DNA of 64,000 nucleotides from positions 78,099,935 through 78,163,934 of the forward strand of contig NC_073744.1 of the NCBI RefSeq assembly GCF_029784135.1, given 5' to 3'. Source of the stretch: Toxorhynchites rutilus septentrionalis (Eukaryota > Arthropoda > Insecta > Diptera > Culicidae). Below are positions 35,858 through 47,310 of this stretch, piece by piece; positions within the stretch are counted from its first letter, which is position 1, and every line of letters starts with the position of its first letter. Under the pieces are notes generated by a model. That model was not told where the DNA came from. It ran no database searches and saw nothing but the letters and a program-made list of their open reading frames with translations. The translations under genes were made by a program, and so were the position numbers.

Positions 35858-36375
35858 AAATCATGGAACACATAACGCAATCTGTTGAACGTTGATAACA
35901 TTATAAAGGTAAAGGTTTCACCTTTCAAAAACAGCCAACTTTATGTAAATCGGTTGACAGGTTGAAAAATTACACGCTTTTTAATGACAGTATGTTTTGT
36001 GCTTGTGTCGTAAAAATACAATGGAACAAAGAGCAAATATTAAATTTTGTTTTTTGGTTTTGAGAACAGAAAATAGTCGCATGGTGATAGATCAGGAGAA
36101 TACTGACTGTAATCGATGACACAAACCTGTTTTTTCATCAAAAATTCACGAACTTACGAAAAAGTCAAAACAAAAAGTCGAAACAAAATTTAATATTTGC
36201 TCTTCGTTCCATCGTATTTTTATTATACAAGTACAAAACATATTGTCATTAAAAAGCACATAACTTTTTAACCTGTCGACCGATTTACATAAAGTTGGCT
36301 GCGTGTGAAAGGTGAGACCTTTACCTTTCTAATATTATCCACGTTCAACAGATGGCGTTACGTGTTCCATGATTT
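35858..36375. mobile_element. Mariner-derived foldback with arms of about 205 bp
   Basis: The left arm starts AAATCATGGAACACATAACG and the right arm ends CGTTACGTGTTCCATGATTT. Arms match with moderate divergence through AAAGGTAAAGG, GCCAACTTTATGTAAATCGG and AGAGCAAATATTAAATTTTG. Between them, on the minus strand at about 36060-36125, a coding relic reads QYSPDLSPCDYFLFSK, the mariner motif around the third catalytic aspartate. Confidence 0.85.
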
Positions 36376-37070
36376 AACACTTTCGTCGCCCCGTCACCCA
36401 GATATGGGTGACACTTTCCTCGTTCAAATTGAATAAGTTTTTTATAAGGAATTAGATAAAATAGGCACCTAAACGTAACTATGAGATGTGTAAAAAAATA
36501 ATAAAATCATAATCATATTATTGTAATGTTCATAGTATACTTTTTATTAATTTATAATACGGATGGTTTGTACTACAGTTTTTTGCGAAACCCATATAAT
36601 ATGTCTTTGGCATGTATTATTATTGTCAATTCGTCTTCAAATTAATAAAAATATTATTAGATCATGTAAAAGTTGTCTACAAGCTAAGTTTGACCTTCAT
36701 TCAATATTTTATTCGAATGTTGGGCCTTGCAAGAAACTCAAAAACGTCGCGTTGGGCGACGAACGTGTTATATAAAAAGTCCCCTTATTAATTGAACATA
36801 CTGTGTATTGGGGAAATTGGCGCTTAAAATCATTAGGGTTTAGTAGCTTGGCATATCAAGGCCGAAGTTTTGATAACCGGATTTTGCTTAAGAATTGCCT
36901 CCACCGAAAACCACCTCGTTGCTGATGGTCAAGAATCTTCAACGGTTGATTGATAGCAAAAAATAGTAAAGTCATTGTTTCTCATGCGCTCTACTATTTC
37001 ATCATGTTGAGTTATGGCAACGACAGATTAAATTGCAGAAGCTGCTTTCGTTCTGCCAAATGGATTTTTT
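36376..37070. other. No gene recognised
   Basis: AT-rich; short frames without domains. Confidence 0.45.
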
Positions 37071-37081
37071 TTTAAATCTGT

Positions 37082-37236
37082 ATTATATATTATCTGTATT
37101 ATAGTGATTTTCAACTCATTTGGCTGGTTCGTCACTTTTTACTTCCATTTTTGGAAGAATGTCGGGAGTGAGAATTGAACTCGTGACCTTTAGCGTGAGA
37201 GGCATGGATGTTACCACTACGCCAGATCGCCTCCAA
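37082..37236 (-). mobile_element. tRNA-derived SINE (short family), copy 2
   Basis: Flanked by the 11-bp repeat TTTAAATCTGT at 37071-37081 and 37237-37247. At 155 bp it is within one base of the 2094-2247 copy. Minus-strand head: TGGCGTAGTGGTAACATC (A box) and GGTCACGAGTTCAATTCT (B box). Agreement of length and boundaries between the two copies defines the full-length element. Confidence 0.88.
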
Positions 37237-37247
37237 TTTAAATCTGT

Positions 37248-37768
37248 GAATTCTTTATCTTTGCTGAAAATCTGTATTTCTGTGTATACAGATTTTGTAT
37301 TTGAAATTTGGCAAAAATATGTACACTACAGAATATTCTATACATGTGGCAAATCTGGTCATCTGAACGAAGCGTATGAGCGATGTTTTGATACCAAAAA
37401 ATCAAGACAACATAAATTTAGATTGTAAATTTGTAAATCACTCTACGGGCAATGTTAGTTTAAATAAAATCAATGAATATAAAACAATCGCGACTACCAA
37501 TGAAGTTGAATTGCTCTATTTTTATATAAAAGAGATCTCGCGATTTAAGGTTATAATCAGAATAAAACTATATAATTTACAGACCACGAAAACATAGCAC
37601 GGTTGCTTTGCTTCAAAAGAAGAATTGCCCCGCTGATTCGGAGGTTGTCCGATGTGATGATGCATTATGAGCTCTTTGGAAGTCATTTAAACACTTTTCA
37701 CTCGACGTAAATGTAACGAAAAATTAAGAAATTTCAAATGCACATTACGCAGAATCGTTCTTATGTTA
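37248..37768. other. No gene recognised
   Basis: AT-rich; a 73-codon frame at 37376 shows no domain. Confidence 0.45.
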
Positions 37769-37770
37769 TA

Positions 37771-38284
37771 ACAATTCGTCTGAAAAGTTCATAAAGTTGA
37801 CGTCTAGATGGCGCCTGACTATAACAAAGCACCATCTTTCAATAGATGCGTATCAAAATCTGACAGCAATCGGTCGATTGGTTCGTGAGTTACAGCATTG
37901 AGAGTGAAGCAACTTTTGTTATTGTGAAAAAATGAAAAAATGACAAATCAATGAAAATGATGGCAAAATTGCATGCATTGGACTTCGAATTGCTTCCGCA
38001 TCCACCGTATTCTCCAGATCTGGCCCCCAGCGACTATTTTCTGTTCGCAGACCTGAAGAGAATGCTCTCTGGCAAGAAATTCAAGACTGATGATAAAGTG
38101 ATTACCGAAACTGAGGCCTATTTTGGAAAACCCGAAAGAGTACTATAAAAATGGTACCGAAAAGTTGCGAGATCGCTATAACCGCTGTATCGCCCTCGAA
38201 GGCAATTATGTTGAATAATAAAATTCAATTTTGAAAAAAAAAGAATAGTTTTACTGTGTTACCTTATAAACTTTTCAAAACTGT
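37771..38284 (+). mobile_element. Internally deleted mariner (514 bp)
   Basis: Imperfect inverted ends (ACAATTCGTCTGAAAAGTTC; complement of right end ACAGTTTTGAAAAGTTTATA) are flanked by TA at 37769-37770 and 38285-38286. It holds the 3' part of a mauritiana-subfamily-like transposase. A shorter derivative of the same family lies at 47991-48256. Confidence 0.88.
37951..38216 (+). pseudogene. Mariner transposase C-terminal fragment
   Basis: Reads KMMAKLHALDFELLPHPPYS then PDLAPSDYFLFADLKRML and GKKFKTDDKVITETEAYF; after a frame change the sequence matches the usual YNRCIALEGNYVE ending. It keeps the third catalytic aspartate (PDLAPSD) but lacks the first two and the DNA-binding domain. The ATG at 37951 is fortuitous. 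Confidence 0.92.
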
Positions 38285-38286
38285 TA

Positions 38287-40095
38287 TGTTATAATATAAC
38301 CCATTAGATGGCAAATTTATCCAGATATTTTTTCACGTGAGGTATCTACAGTGGAAGTAGTAAAACAAATGAGCAATTGAACAAACAAAAGAGGTATGTT
38401 TTGCGTGCGAATGCGTTGTTCAGATACTACGTCTATCTTGCGGTTATATCACAGATATAACCCACTTCTAGTTTTCCGATAAAATTAATGAGTGGTCTTA
38501 CTATTTGATGCTCAATTTGGGTACTGAGAGATACTGGAAAGCCAATTTTTCCTGAAATACTTTTATAATATTGAAATGTTATAAATGTTTTCGAACACAG
38601 GACGCGATAGCTGCCTCATTGTCCGATATTTAATGATTACCCTTAAGGTAATCAACTATTAAAAACAGACAGAATGAAAACAACGCCTTCGAGCTACGCA
38701 AGCGTGCAGAGGAGAAATAATACTTTCACATGTCACCAGACATATTTATGATGAATCAAGTCAAACCCTATTTAACAAATGAATACTTTAAGCTGTGTTT
38801 TTGTATAGCTATATTCACTATTACAAAATGTTAATAAATTGAATTGAATCAGATTGACAAAACACTTGCTACAAATGATGAAAGTAGCCTTATGTCGAAG
38901 GCGCAATCCGATTGTTGTTCCAATCGGCACAGAAACCGAAGGACACTAAAAGCAAAGTGACAAAACACTTACGCCAGCTCTTTCAGCACGCGCATAACGC
39001 CACATAACAATCATAAAAGCATCAATCCCAAATAAGGGCAATAAATATAAACCAATTTGGAATAGATGTACCGGAAAGCATGTCTATACATACGGTTACT
39101 ATCAACGGCGGCGGTGGTATTGTCTCAATCGCAAACCTCAAGAATCGAATAACCGAATAACCGCTTCTCGCTCGATAGACCACATTCAACCGTCAATCTG
39201 ACGCTCACCTGGGCATTCCTCTACGCCCATAGATGGCAGGTTTCCCTAGAAGGCAACCGCTTCACAGCCTGACCCCGCTTCGTCTCTGCATGCACGCTCC
39301 CAGCAATCGGAGCTAGCCCTAGCACACTGACCAGTCAACCAAGAAGCTCTGATGCCACCGGTCGCCTAATTGGACTTTCAAATTAGCTACGCTCAACACT
39401 GCTAGTTGAACGGCGTCCGCTCACCCTCACTTTCCACCCAGTAGAACTGCTGTTTAATTGTTGAGGAACCAAAAAACCCATCTCATCACCGTCCAGGGTC
39501 CATGCTGTCCATAACGCTTCGTTAGCAGCAATCAGGTTGTTTTGCTGCTGCGAGCGCGAACGTATTCCTACACGGTTTCGAATCTGAAAAATGGGAAACT
39601 AAACTCGACCAGTGAGCTGTTTGGTTTTGGGGTTAGGTTGTACACGGCTCACATTATGTAGAAACGCCGGCACTTGTGAGTGGGCGCCGTGAATTTGTAG
39701 GACGAACTTGACATGAAAATTTGAAACAAGAAAAAGTTGTAACCGATTCCATCTAAATATGAAGAAATCGGCTTTAATTGATGCTCATCTCCCACAGTGA
39801 CATTTTTAATTATGAGTCCAAGGTTTCGTTCGGGCCCACAAAAACAAGAACTAGCGAAAGTCAGCTACGCCGAATCACCTGCGCAAACGATGCCAAATGC
39901 ACTTTCTGCGTTCATGACTCAAAAAGTCGCGCTGGCAATTGCCGACCTATGCGCCATCACGTGAATATAAATCATTTGTGATTTCTCGTCTTCTCATGCC
40001 ATCATCCGGCGACGCTTGCTTCGGATGCACTCTTCTCAACGGTGGCCACTCCACTCAAATGATGCAACGCGAAAGTATGCGATTTTTCTTCTTTG
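38287..40095. other. Upstream region of the PHYHD1-like gene
   Basis: AT-rich to about 39050, then a GC-richer, unique-looking block at about 39110-39600. No protein-coding exon is recognised here. An alternative leader exon could lie in this block. Confidence 0.35.
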
Positions 40096-40101
40096 TCAGT
40101 T
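40096..40101 (+). promoter_or_regulatory. Candidate arthropod initiator (TCAGTT)
   Basis: TCAGTT in the context TTTGTCAGTTCCGGTGG, 149 nt upstream of the candidate ATG at 40247. No TATA box at -30. It is the best initiator match in the stretch, but not the only possible one. Confidence 0.3.
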
Positions 40102-40246
40102 CCGGTGGTTTCGTGAGAAAATTGAGAATGAAAATGAATGAATACGTTCTAAAAATAACTTCGCTCGCTCATCTCCATCGCGGAGGAGAAATCTGCCATA
40201 GACGGGGGAACACGACTTGAAGAGGAAAACGTTAAGCGAAACAACA

Positions 40247-40264
40247 ATGACTAACGGGAAAACG
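40247..40264 (+). CDS. PHYHD1: PHYHD1-like protein, candidate exon 1 (6 codons)
   Basis: ATG with a good CAACAATGAC context encodes MTNGKT and ends at a donor-like GTAGGT (40265). It is in phase 0 with exon 2 across a 310-bp intron, giving a total protein of 284 residues, close to the roughly 290 of vertebrate PHYHD1. The conserved core begins only in exon 2, so another upstream start exon remains possible. Confidence 0.5.
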
Positions 40265-40574
40265 GTAGGTAACGAAAAACAGGGAAATATGCCTTTCTCA
40301 GACTGATGGCCAAATAATGATCTTCATTCTTTTGTGTCTCGTGAGAGCAGCATCTGTAATCGCGAATGATTGGCATTGGGGCGCAATAGCTTGGGAATTC
40401 GAGCAATTTCGCTGCGACGCTATTGATCTGCTCTGAAAATGCTGATGACACATTAAACAGATGCTCGAATCGAAAAATTGCAAAAATCAAATATTCGATT
40501 ATCAAAAATAGCGTATAATTATATGAATATGAATATGAATATGAATCTTTTTCCTTCTCAAATCTCTTCTCCAG
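40265..40574 (+). other. Intron 1 of the PHYHD1-like gene
   Basis: 310 bp; contains a short (GAATAT)n microsatellite at about 40522-40546 just before the pyrimidine tract. Exists only if the 40247 exon is correct. Confidence 0.5.
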
Positions 40575-41128
40575 ATACTGGAAGATGGCTACGCCGTCCT
40601 CGATGACTTCCTCACTCCGGAAGAGGTCACCGAACTGCTCGAGGCAGGTCAGAACCTCCACAAAGACGCCCCGAAGGAGGAACGCAAAGTATTTAGCACC
40701 GTTAACGCCACATCAACCCAAAGCAAGGATCGCTACTTCCTCGAGAGCGGTGACAAAGTTCGATACTTTTTCGAGGAGGGTGCCATCGGTGAGAACGGTG
40801 AACTCCAGGTGGACCCGTCGGTTGCGCTGAACAAAGTGGGTCATGCGCTGCACATCGATCATCCAACCTTTTCCGCGATCACCTGCTCTAACCGGGTGAA
40901 GGAGGTGTGCTGGCAGCTGGGATTCCAGAAGCCAGCCGTCGCTCAGAGTATGTACATTTTCAAAAATCCCGGCGTCGGTGGAGAGGTTAAATCGCATCAG
41001 GATGCGACCTATTTGTACACTGAGCCAACTTCAACGATCGGATTCTGGATACCGCTGGAGGATGCGACACTTCAGAATGGTTGCCTGCATTTCATCAAAG
41101 GCTCCCACCGAAGTGGGGTCCATAGGAG
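40575..41128 (+). CDS. PHYHD1: PHYHD1-like Fe(II)/2-oxoglutarate dioxygenase, main exon
   Basis: A pyrimidine-rich acceptor (TCTTCTCCAG) opens the exon and GTGAGT follows it. The frame starts [18 protein letters not shown], then [78 protein letters not shown] and [10 protein letters not shown]. These blocks follow the phytanoyl-CoA dioxygenase domain-containing protein 1 family throughout. The double-stranded beta-helix iron ligands H147 and D149 (HQD) are present; the third is in exon 3. Family members are soluble, iron-dependent, 2-oxoglutarate-consuming oxygenases. The physiological substrate is not settled and phytanoyl-CoA itself is not expected. The exon ends within an arginine codon (AG/A) that exon 3 completes. 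Confidence 0.96.
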
Positions 41129-41361
41129 GTGAGTTCGGATGCTACTTATAGGAATAGATAAACCACGTGTGATAGATTGTAATGATTATACCGACAGAAA
41201 GTTGATACATAAATGAACTGCAGCCTAGTTAACGCAGGCCCTGTAAAAAAAGTCCAGTTGAAGTAGGCCCAGTTATCGAACGACTACTGTACAGTGGCTT
41301 TTCGAGTTCGTAGTTGTAGTTCTACCATAGTTGAATGTTTAGGTCCAACTTATCAGTCGCC

Positions 41362-41550
41362 ATTTGTTTCCTTATGTCAATGTACGCATTGCTCTGAGTA
41401 TTTTTCGCGAATGCTATCGCGGTGGTCTTTTTCGCAGTTGACACACACTCGGTCACAAGCGATTATATTTTGTTTCACCTGCACCATTATTTCACATTTC
41501 TTAACCATATCAATCTGCCTTTGGCAACACATGGAAACAACAACAATGTG
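41362..41550 (+). repeat. Dispersed repeat, related to 59602-59830
   Basis: Shared blocks include GCGGTGGTCTTTTTCGCAGT versus CCGGTGGCCTTTTTCGCAAT, and CATGGAAACAACAACAATG. Also related to a segment starting ACTAGCTGATCCGGC at 58573. Non-coding. Confidence 0.7.
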
Positions 41551-41601
41551 TTCGTGAGATCAAAAAATTCAGAAGTAATCTCGACCAGACGGCATGAAAA
41601 T

Positions 41602-41655
41602 CGCTGTGCATGTTAGATCGATAGCTCCGGTGCTATCGATCTAACATGCACAGCG
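41602..41655. repeat. Perfect 24-bp inverted repeat with 6-nt loop
   Basis: Arms 41602-41625 and 41632-41655 are exact complements around TCCGGT; the arm contains GCATGTTAGATCGATAGC. Flanks do not pair further. In the PHYHD1 pre-mRNA it would form a very stable hairpin about 470 nt after the donor. Too regular for chance; possibly a tiny foldback insertion or small-RNA precursor. Confidence 0.9.
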
Positions 41656-42924
41656 TTCTCCGGTGGAAACATGCTTTGGATCGCTTGAACTTGCAGGTCC
41701 ACAGTGGAATTTTTTTTAAATAGTTCTGAAATGAACTGAAAACTTAACTTCTTGGGTAATGGCAAAAAAATTATAAGGCAGGAACGAAATATGAACACAC
41801 GCCTTGTATTTTGTGTGTGTCAACACAGTGTCAACAAATTGGGATGAAATCGAGGATTTAAGTTTCGCCAAGACAATGGCCCAGAGCTCAAGACATATGA
41901 AGTTCGCAAATGGTTACATTACAATTACTCAAAAGTTATTGATATTCCTCCACAATCTTCCGACATCAATCCCAGTAAAAAACTAAGGAAGTTATATGTG
42001 AAGGAAATTTAGAAACCATCAAATTTCTAAAAATAACGATTTTAAAACCCACCTAATGAGAAAATTGAAAAATATACCTTCCGAATACACCAAAAAACTC
42101 GTAGATAAAGCTAAAGACAGCCAAAGACAGTTGCAATGAACAAGGGATACCATAATAATGATGGAATTAGGAAATTGACCCAATTGACCATTGAGATTTC
42201 ATCTAGCGTACGATTATGAGTTTGAGTCAATTTTCATACATTAGCAAATATATTCGCCATTTTTAGAGAAATAAAAACCATTATTCTGAAAACAGATAGC
42301 AAACCTTTTGACTCTCATATGACACTATAATTTTATCTAAGTAGAATGTTCCAAAAGCTTGTTTTCGACTTTCAAAAGAACTGAAAAGAGATCTGCATGA
42401 TGGAGTACGATTACGGATTTGAGTCACTGTATGTAATGGCTACCATACGATTTCCATGGGAGAATATCTGACATTTCATTCGTTCATGTTGACTTCACGG
42501 TGACGGTACGTTGCATGTGTAGCTTAGATGTTTCACTTAAGATGTTTCGTGATGCTGTCAATTTGGAGAGAGGTACTGATGTTGTAGGACGGGATTGACA
42601 CGAGGGCGATGGCAATCGCTTGCCGGAGGTATTCCAGCGCCTGACGGGTACTTCACCACCTCTTGTATCAAAACTGTAGACCCTCATTGTTCTCTTCAAT
42701 CGGAAAGTGATATGATCCAAAAGACTGAGGTTGTTCTCCGGCTTAAAATGAGTTGAGTTCGAAGAAGTTCTTTCTTCAGTCTTTCACCTCTGTCGGCTAC
42801 ATAGAATGTATTCCAGAGTTGAATGTTGATCGCGTTAGCAGTATTACATGTATTTTCATCTCGTCCTGCTATGGTTGCGGAGTGCTTCGAAAGTCCTCAA
42901 ATCACAGGAAAATTGATAGCTCCT
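41656..42924. other. Intron sequence, nothing recognised
   Basis: No domain. The 78-codon minus frame at 42484-42720 matches nothing I recognise. Confidence 0.4.
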
Positions 42925-43450
42925 ATGAGATGCTTTCTAAAAGCAGGTGTCTTCAGCAAAATTGATCCTATGATCCCTGTTTATAACGGAATGACAATGG
43001 TTTAGTACATAATATCACCACTAGGGCACATAGTGGTCAAGAAAAATCAAAACGAAAAAAAATCACAACTTCTCAGAAATGATTTTTAGAAACATTGTGT
43101 CTTATCCAAAGTCGATCCTATGATACCTGACCTTAATGGGATGACAATAGTTAAGTTCACTAAGGCACAAAGTGATAAAAAATAATCAAATCAAGGTAAA
43201 ACCTTTTCGAAATATGGTGTCTTCTGAAAAGTTGGATTTATGATCCCTGGTCAAAACGAGGTGATCAAAGCTTAGGTCATGATATCACTGCTATGGCACA
43301 CAGTGGTCAGAAAACAAATCAAAATGTGGAAAAATAAACTCCCCAGGAATACCTAGAAACATTGTATCGACAACAAAGTTGATTCTATAATTCCTGGGCA
43401 TAACGGGTAAACAATAGCTTTGTTCAAAAAATTAACTCAAGAGGAGCGCT
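42925..43450. repeat. Degenerate tandem repeat, period about 120-150 bp
   Basis: The phrase GTGTCTTC..AAA.TTGATCCTATGATCCCTG recurs with mutations at about 42948, 43098, 43219 and 43366. It is accompanied by ATATCACCACTAGGGCACA-type and GTGGTCA blocks. Units are far diverged, so it is old. Confidence 0.75.
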
Positions 43451-44269
43451 GATGTAAAATTTGGAAAAACTTAAGTCATAGTAACTCTGTACATGCGATT
43501 CAAACCTTATGAGATCTATCTCACAGCCAGATGACACTTCTGTGAGAATTACTGAAGAACCACTCAATTAAATACCGGTCGAATACTGTGTTTGACGAAG
43601 CCGTTTGAGAGTGCGGTTGCGCATCATATCATTTTTTTTTTCTTATTTTGAAAGACGTTATGTGTTTCCTACTACGTTTTTGTACGTATGAGAAAATTTC
43701 AATTACGATTCTAGGTGAATAGGCCTAGCTCATTTCATACATGTACCTACTATTTCAATAATGATTTAAGCAAATTTGGCCAACAAAACACGTATAAATC
43801 TATCTCTTCTAGCGTGATATGGGCGAGTGACCACTTTGCCCCCACAGGTGACCACTTTTCCTCCTCACTAAAAAAATGTTCGATTTTTCTAGTGAGGTTC
43901 TAATAATAAAAAATGTACTATTTCCAATTTGCTTAATAAAAACCGCTTACTATCTTCAACTACAATAAGTTGAGCTACAATATTCTTCGAAGAACGGGAA
44001 ATGGGCATGTTCCTTAGGGTGACCACATTCCCCCCAGTTTCCCTATCTTAAACTTAATTCAAACATCGACCAACATATGACCGATCGGTGGGAGAAGGAA
44101 TCAAAAGATAGATATGATATATTGCATCGATTATGCGATATAACAGTGTTCCTGACTAAGCAAACTCTTGTTTTCGGAAACACAGGGACGACGAATCTTC
44201 GTCCTATATGGGACATTTTTCTACAGCTAGTAGAACTACTGACAACTTACTCGTTAAGGGTTTAGGTGC
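43451..44269. other. Intron sequence, nothing recognised
   Basis: AT-rich; no ORF of note. Confidence 0.45.
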
Positions 44270-45070
44270 ATACATTCTGTCAAATATATACCGGGAATTT
44301 GAATTTAGAAAAATGCTTTATTTATCATCTAAATTTATATTATCGCCTCCTGAAGTCATACACTTTTGTCCAACGAAAGTATCCAATCACCAAAACACTT
44401 TTTATAGCTGTATACAGAAATTGCCTTCGGTTCACGCAGCAAATTCGTTTTTATGTCCTCAATGCTGTAAAAGCGGGTCCCTTCTTCTTCTTCTTCAATG
44501 GCACTAACGTTCCTAGAGGAACTTCGCCGTCTCAACGTAGTATTACTTGCGTCATTTTTATTAGTACTTAGTTGAGATTTCTATGCCAAATAACACGCCT
44601 TGAATGCATTCTGAGTGGCAAGCTCTAGAATACGCGTGATCACAGTGCAAGTCGGAGGAAATTTCTTTGACGAAAAATTCCCCCGACCAGAACGGGAATC
44701 GAACCCGAACACCCGGCATGTTAGTTATGACGCTAACCACTCGGCCAAGGGAGCACCAGCGAAGCGGGTCCCACGAAGCGATAATTTCATTTTCGGAAAT
44801 AGCAAAAAGTCTCACCCATGTCTCGTTGGATGAACGTGGGATCAGAATTTTATAGTTCAAACATATCTTAGACCACTTAATTGAGATGAAATTTTTGAAG
44901 AAAATTGAGCTCCTTTGGTACAAGTCAAGCTGCGGGTTTTCTCATGCCCAAAACATCAACCAAAATATGACGAACGGTCTCGTGAGAGATATTTATCTCG
45001 CGGGTTAGTTCTCTCAAATTTAAATGACGATTTCCGAGCACCATTCCTTTTATTTTGTCGGTGTTTTTTT
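44270..45070 (-). pseudogene. Mariner transposase, decayed and split by a SINE
   Basis: Minus strand: the helix-turn-helix region reads DKIKGMVLGNRHLNLRELTR, EINISHETVRHILVDVLGM (about 45063-44930). It is followed in shifted frames by VPKELNFLQKFH and SDPTFIQR near the GDE position, then breaks. Beyond the SINE, the C-terminal part reads SIEDIKTNLLREPKAI, SYKKCFGDWILSLDKS and a match to EGDNINLD near 44310. The catalytic centre is largely gone. Termini were not identified. Confidence 0.8.
44482..44761 (-). mobile_element. tRNA-derived SINE (long family), copy 4, full length
   Basis: Exact 11-bp duplication AAGCGGGTCCC at 44471-44481 and 44762-44772. Intact A box (GTGGTTAGCGTC, though GGCCGA reads GGCCAA on + as part of TTGGCCGAG on -) and intact B box GGGTTCGATTCCCG. 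It ends in a (GAA)n tail and is inserted in the mariner remnant. It is the best full-length reference of this family in the window (280 bp). Confidence 0.92.
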
Positions 45071-45227
45071 GAAGAGATTATTATTATTTTATTGTCGTCA
45101 ATCAAAATTGTAGACCAATACATTCTTAATACTACTTAAAACTACTTACTTAAAACTAAAAAAAAAATGTAAAGAGAGCTGGCTGGATAATTTATCCGTT
45201 TAATTCAAAAGACGATTTAAACAACAA

Positions 45228-47310
45228 TTTTTTTATTTATTTATTTATTTATTTATTTCGTCAAACCAGCGTAGACTAAATATGCTGCCCAAATATTACA
45301 GTGAAATTTAACTATATCTTATTCTATTCAAATAGTCTTTGAGCATTGACCTTGACATGGTTACATCAATTATTTCACTGTGTTCGTTACAGAGGCTCAT
45401 CATACGATTAATAGGACTATATTTAGCATAATTCATATGGAGGGAGATGATATGAAGACCAGCCTAGTTTACGAAGTGCATATAATAGAAATTGTGTTTG
45501 TACAGATTCAATTCTGTCTTCGTGTGAAGTTATGTAGGGGGACCATACAATACTACAGTATTCGAGAATTGATCTGACGTATGTTATATCCAATGTTTTT
45601 ATTGTGTACGGATCGTGGAAATGGTAACTAAAGCGTTTGATGAAGCTCAATATATTATTTGCTCTATGGATGATTGTATTATAATGGTCAACGAAGGTTA
45701 GTTTTGAATCTAAGACCACGCCTAAGTCTCTTACTCGTTGGCATCTACTGATGGGTTGATTTCCCAGCTTAACACCATTGTTCAATGGTGTTCTTCTTCT
45801 CGTAAAAGTCATCAAAGTGCATTTCCTAACATTAGCTGTAATAAACTCTTAGTGCACCAATTATAAACTATGTTAACTTCGTTTTGGAATGTTTGAGAGT
45901 TCATTCTTCATTCTTTATTTTCATGTACAGCTTCATATCATCTGCGTAGATAAGTGCCTTAACACTAAAAAAGAAAAACGCAAACGTCATTAACAAATAA
46001 AATGAACAAAAGTGGCCCCAAATGAGAGCCTTGAGGAACTCCGGATGTAACAAATATTGGTTTTGAAATTTTCCCATTAAACCTTACTATTTGCGTGCGG
46101 TCAGTCAAATATGATTCTAGCCATTTCAATAGCTTGACTTCTATCCCTATTTTTTGAAGTTTAAGAAGCAGTAATGGTATATCAACACGATCAAAAGCCT
46201 TACTAAAGTCAGTGTATAGAGCTTCAACTTGATTACCATTGTCCATTGCATTCAAAGTTAATGTGACAAATTCCAGAAAAATTGTTGTTGTTGACCGTCC
46301 TTTGAAAAAACCGTGTTGCTTATTCGTAATTCGTGTCTTTAGTTGTTGAAAATGTTTTTGGTTTATTATGGCTTCAAAGAGTTTTGGAATGCAAGAAATA
46401 ATTGCAACTCCACGATAATTTCTTACATCGGATCTATCACCGGATTTAAATATAGGTACAAGAAAAGAGTTTTTCCATATTTTTGGGAACCTTTCTGATT
46501 CCAAGGCTTATTGAAAAGCCATAAAAGTGGATGAGTTAATTCAGATGCCAAATTTTTTATAAAAACCGGTGGAATTCCGTCAGGACCTGGCCCTTTTGAG
46601 GCATCAAGATTATTAAATGCGTCAAAAATTTTAATGTAAGTTAGTTTTCTGATTCCAGCATCACATGGAAATTCTGGAAGAAATGCAAAGAAGTCATGAT
46701 CTCGGCCCTCCTCAGCTGTTTCAATATAAACTTCTTGAAAAAATGTTGCAAAGAGTTTGAAAATTTTTTCTGGGTCATTCCCCATGGTATCGTCAAGGTG
46801 CATGCGTGATGGAAAACCATTGCTTTTTAATTTTGTTTTTATGTAATTAAAGAAACTTTTCGGGGTAGACGTTATGTCCGACTCTGTTTTTAAGTTGTAA
46901 TCTTCAAAAGCGATTTTAACAGTTGAGTTGAGCTGTTCGCAAATGTTCAGATATTTTTCGAAATTAGCGTCAGATTTGTATTTCTTATAAATTTTATGTG
47001 CCTTCTGTTTTTTTATTTTTTAGATGCTTTATGTTTTGATTAAATCCAATCGGATACTTTATGTTTATATTTCTTCTTTTTCGTCTAGTATGTATCTCCT
47101 CCTCTATAATTTCATTGATCATCGAGTAAAACAGTCGTCACTGCTACTTCAATGTTTTCCACACTTCTAAATATATCCTGCCAATTGATATAGTTAAGCT
47201 TACACCTAATTGATTGGTAAATTGATGGTCGGCCTTGACTTGGAAAATCGTTACTTTCTTCTCGGCCCTCTTTGACCATTCTTATACCATTCATACACCC
47301 GCGTTTTCAA
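45228..47310 (-). pseudogene. CR1-group/Jockey-like LINE, endonuclease-less, frameshifted
   Basis: In order on the minus strand: a linker (NWQDIFRSVENIEVAV) near 47190; then DASKGPGPDGIPPVFIKN and KIWKNSFLVPIFKSGDRSDV; RT motif A (YTDFSKAFDRVD); motif B (SGVPQGSHLGPLLFILFVND); a YADD catalytic pair in the next frame (IYADDMKLY, about 45950); and the thumb region (LDSKLTFVDHYNTIIHRANN to about 45423). The non-coding end TTTGACG is followed by (AAAT)n at 45262-45228. At least two frameshifts are present, and the endonuclease is missing by 5' truncation. Same family as 17445-18085. No RNase H domain. Clade uncertain. Confidence 0.88.

Noticed and set aside
42484..42720. 78-codon minus frame in the intron
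   Set aside because: Reads like a protein but matches nothing I know and has no neighbours; insufficient to call.
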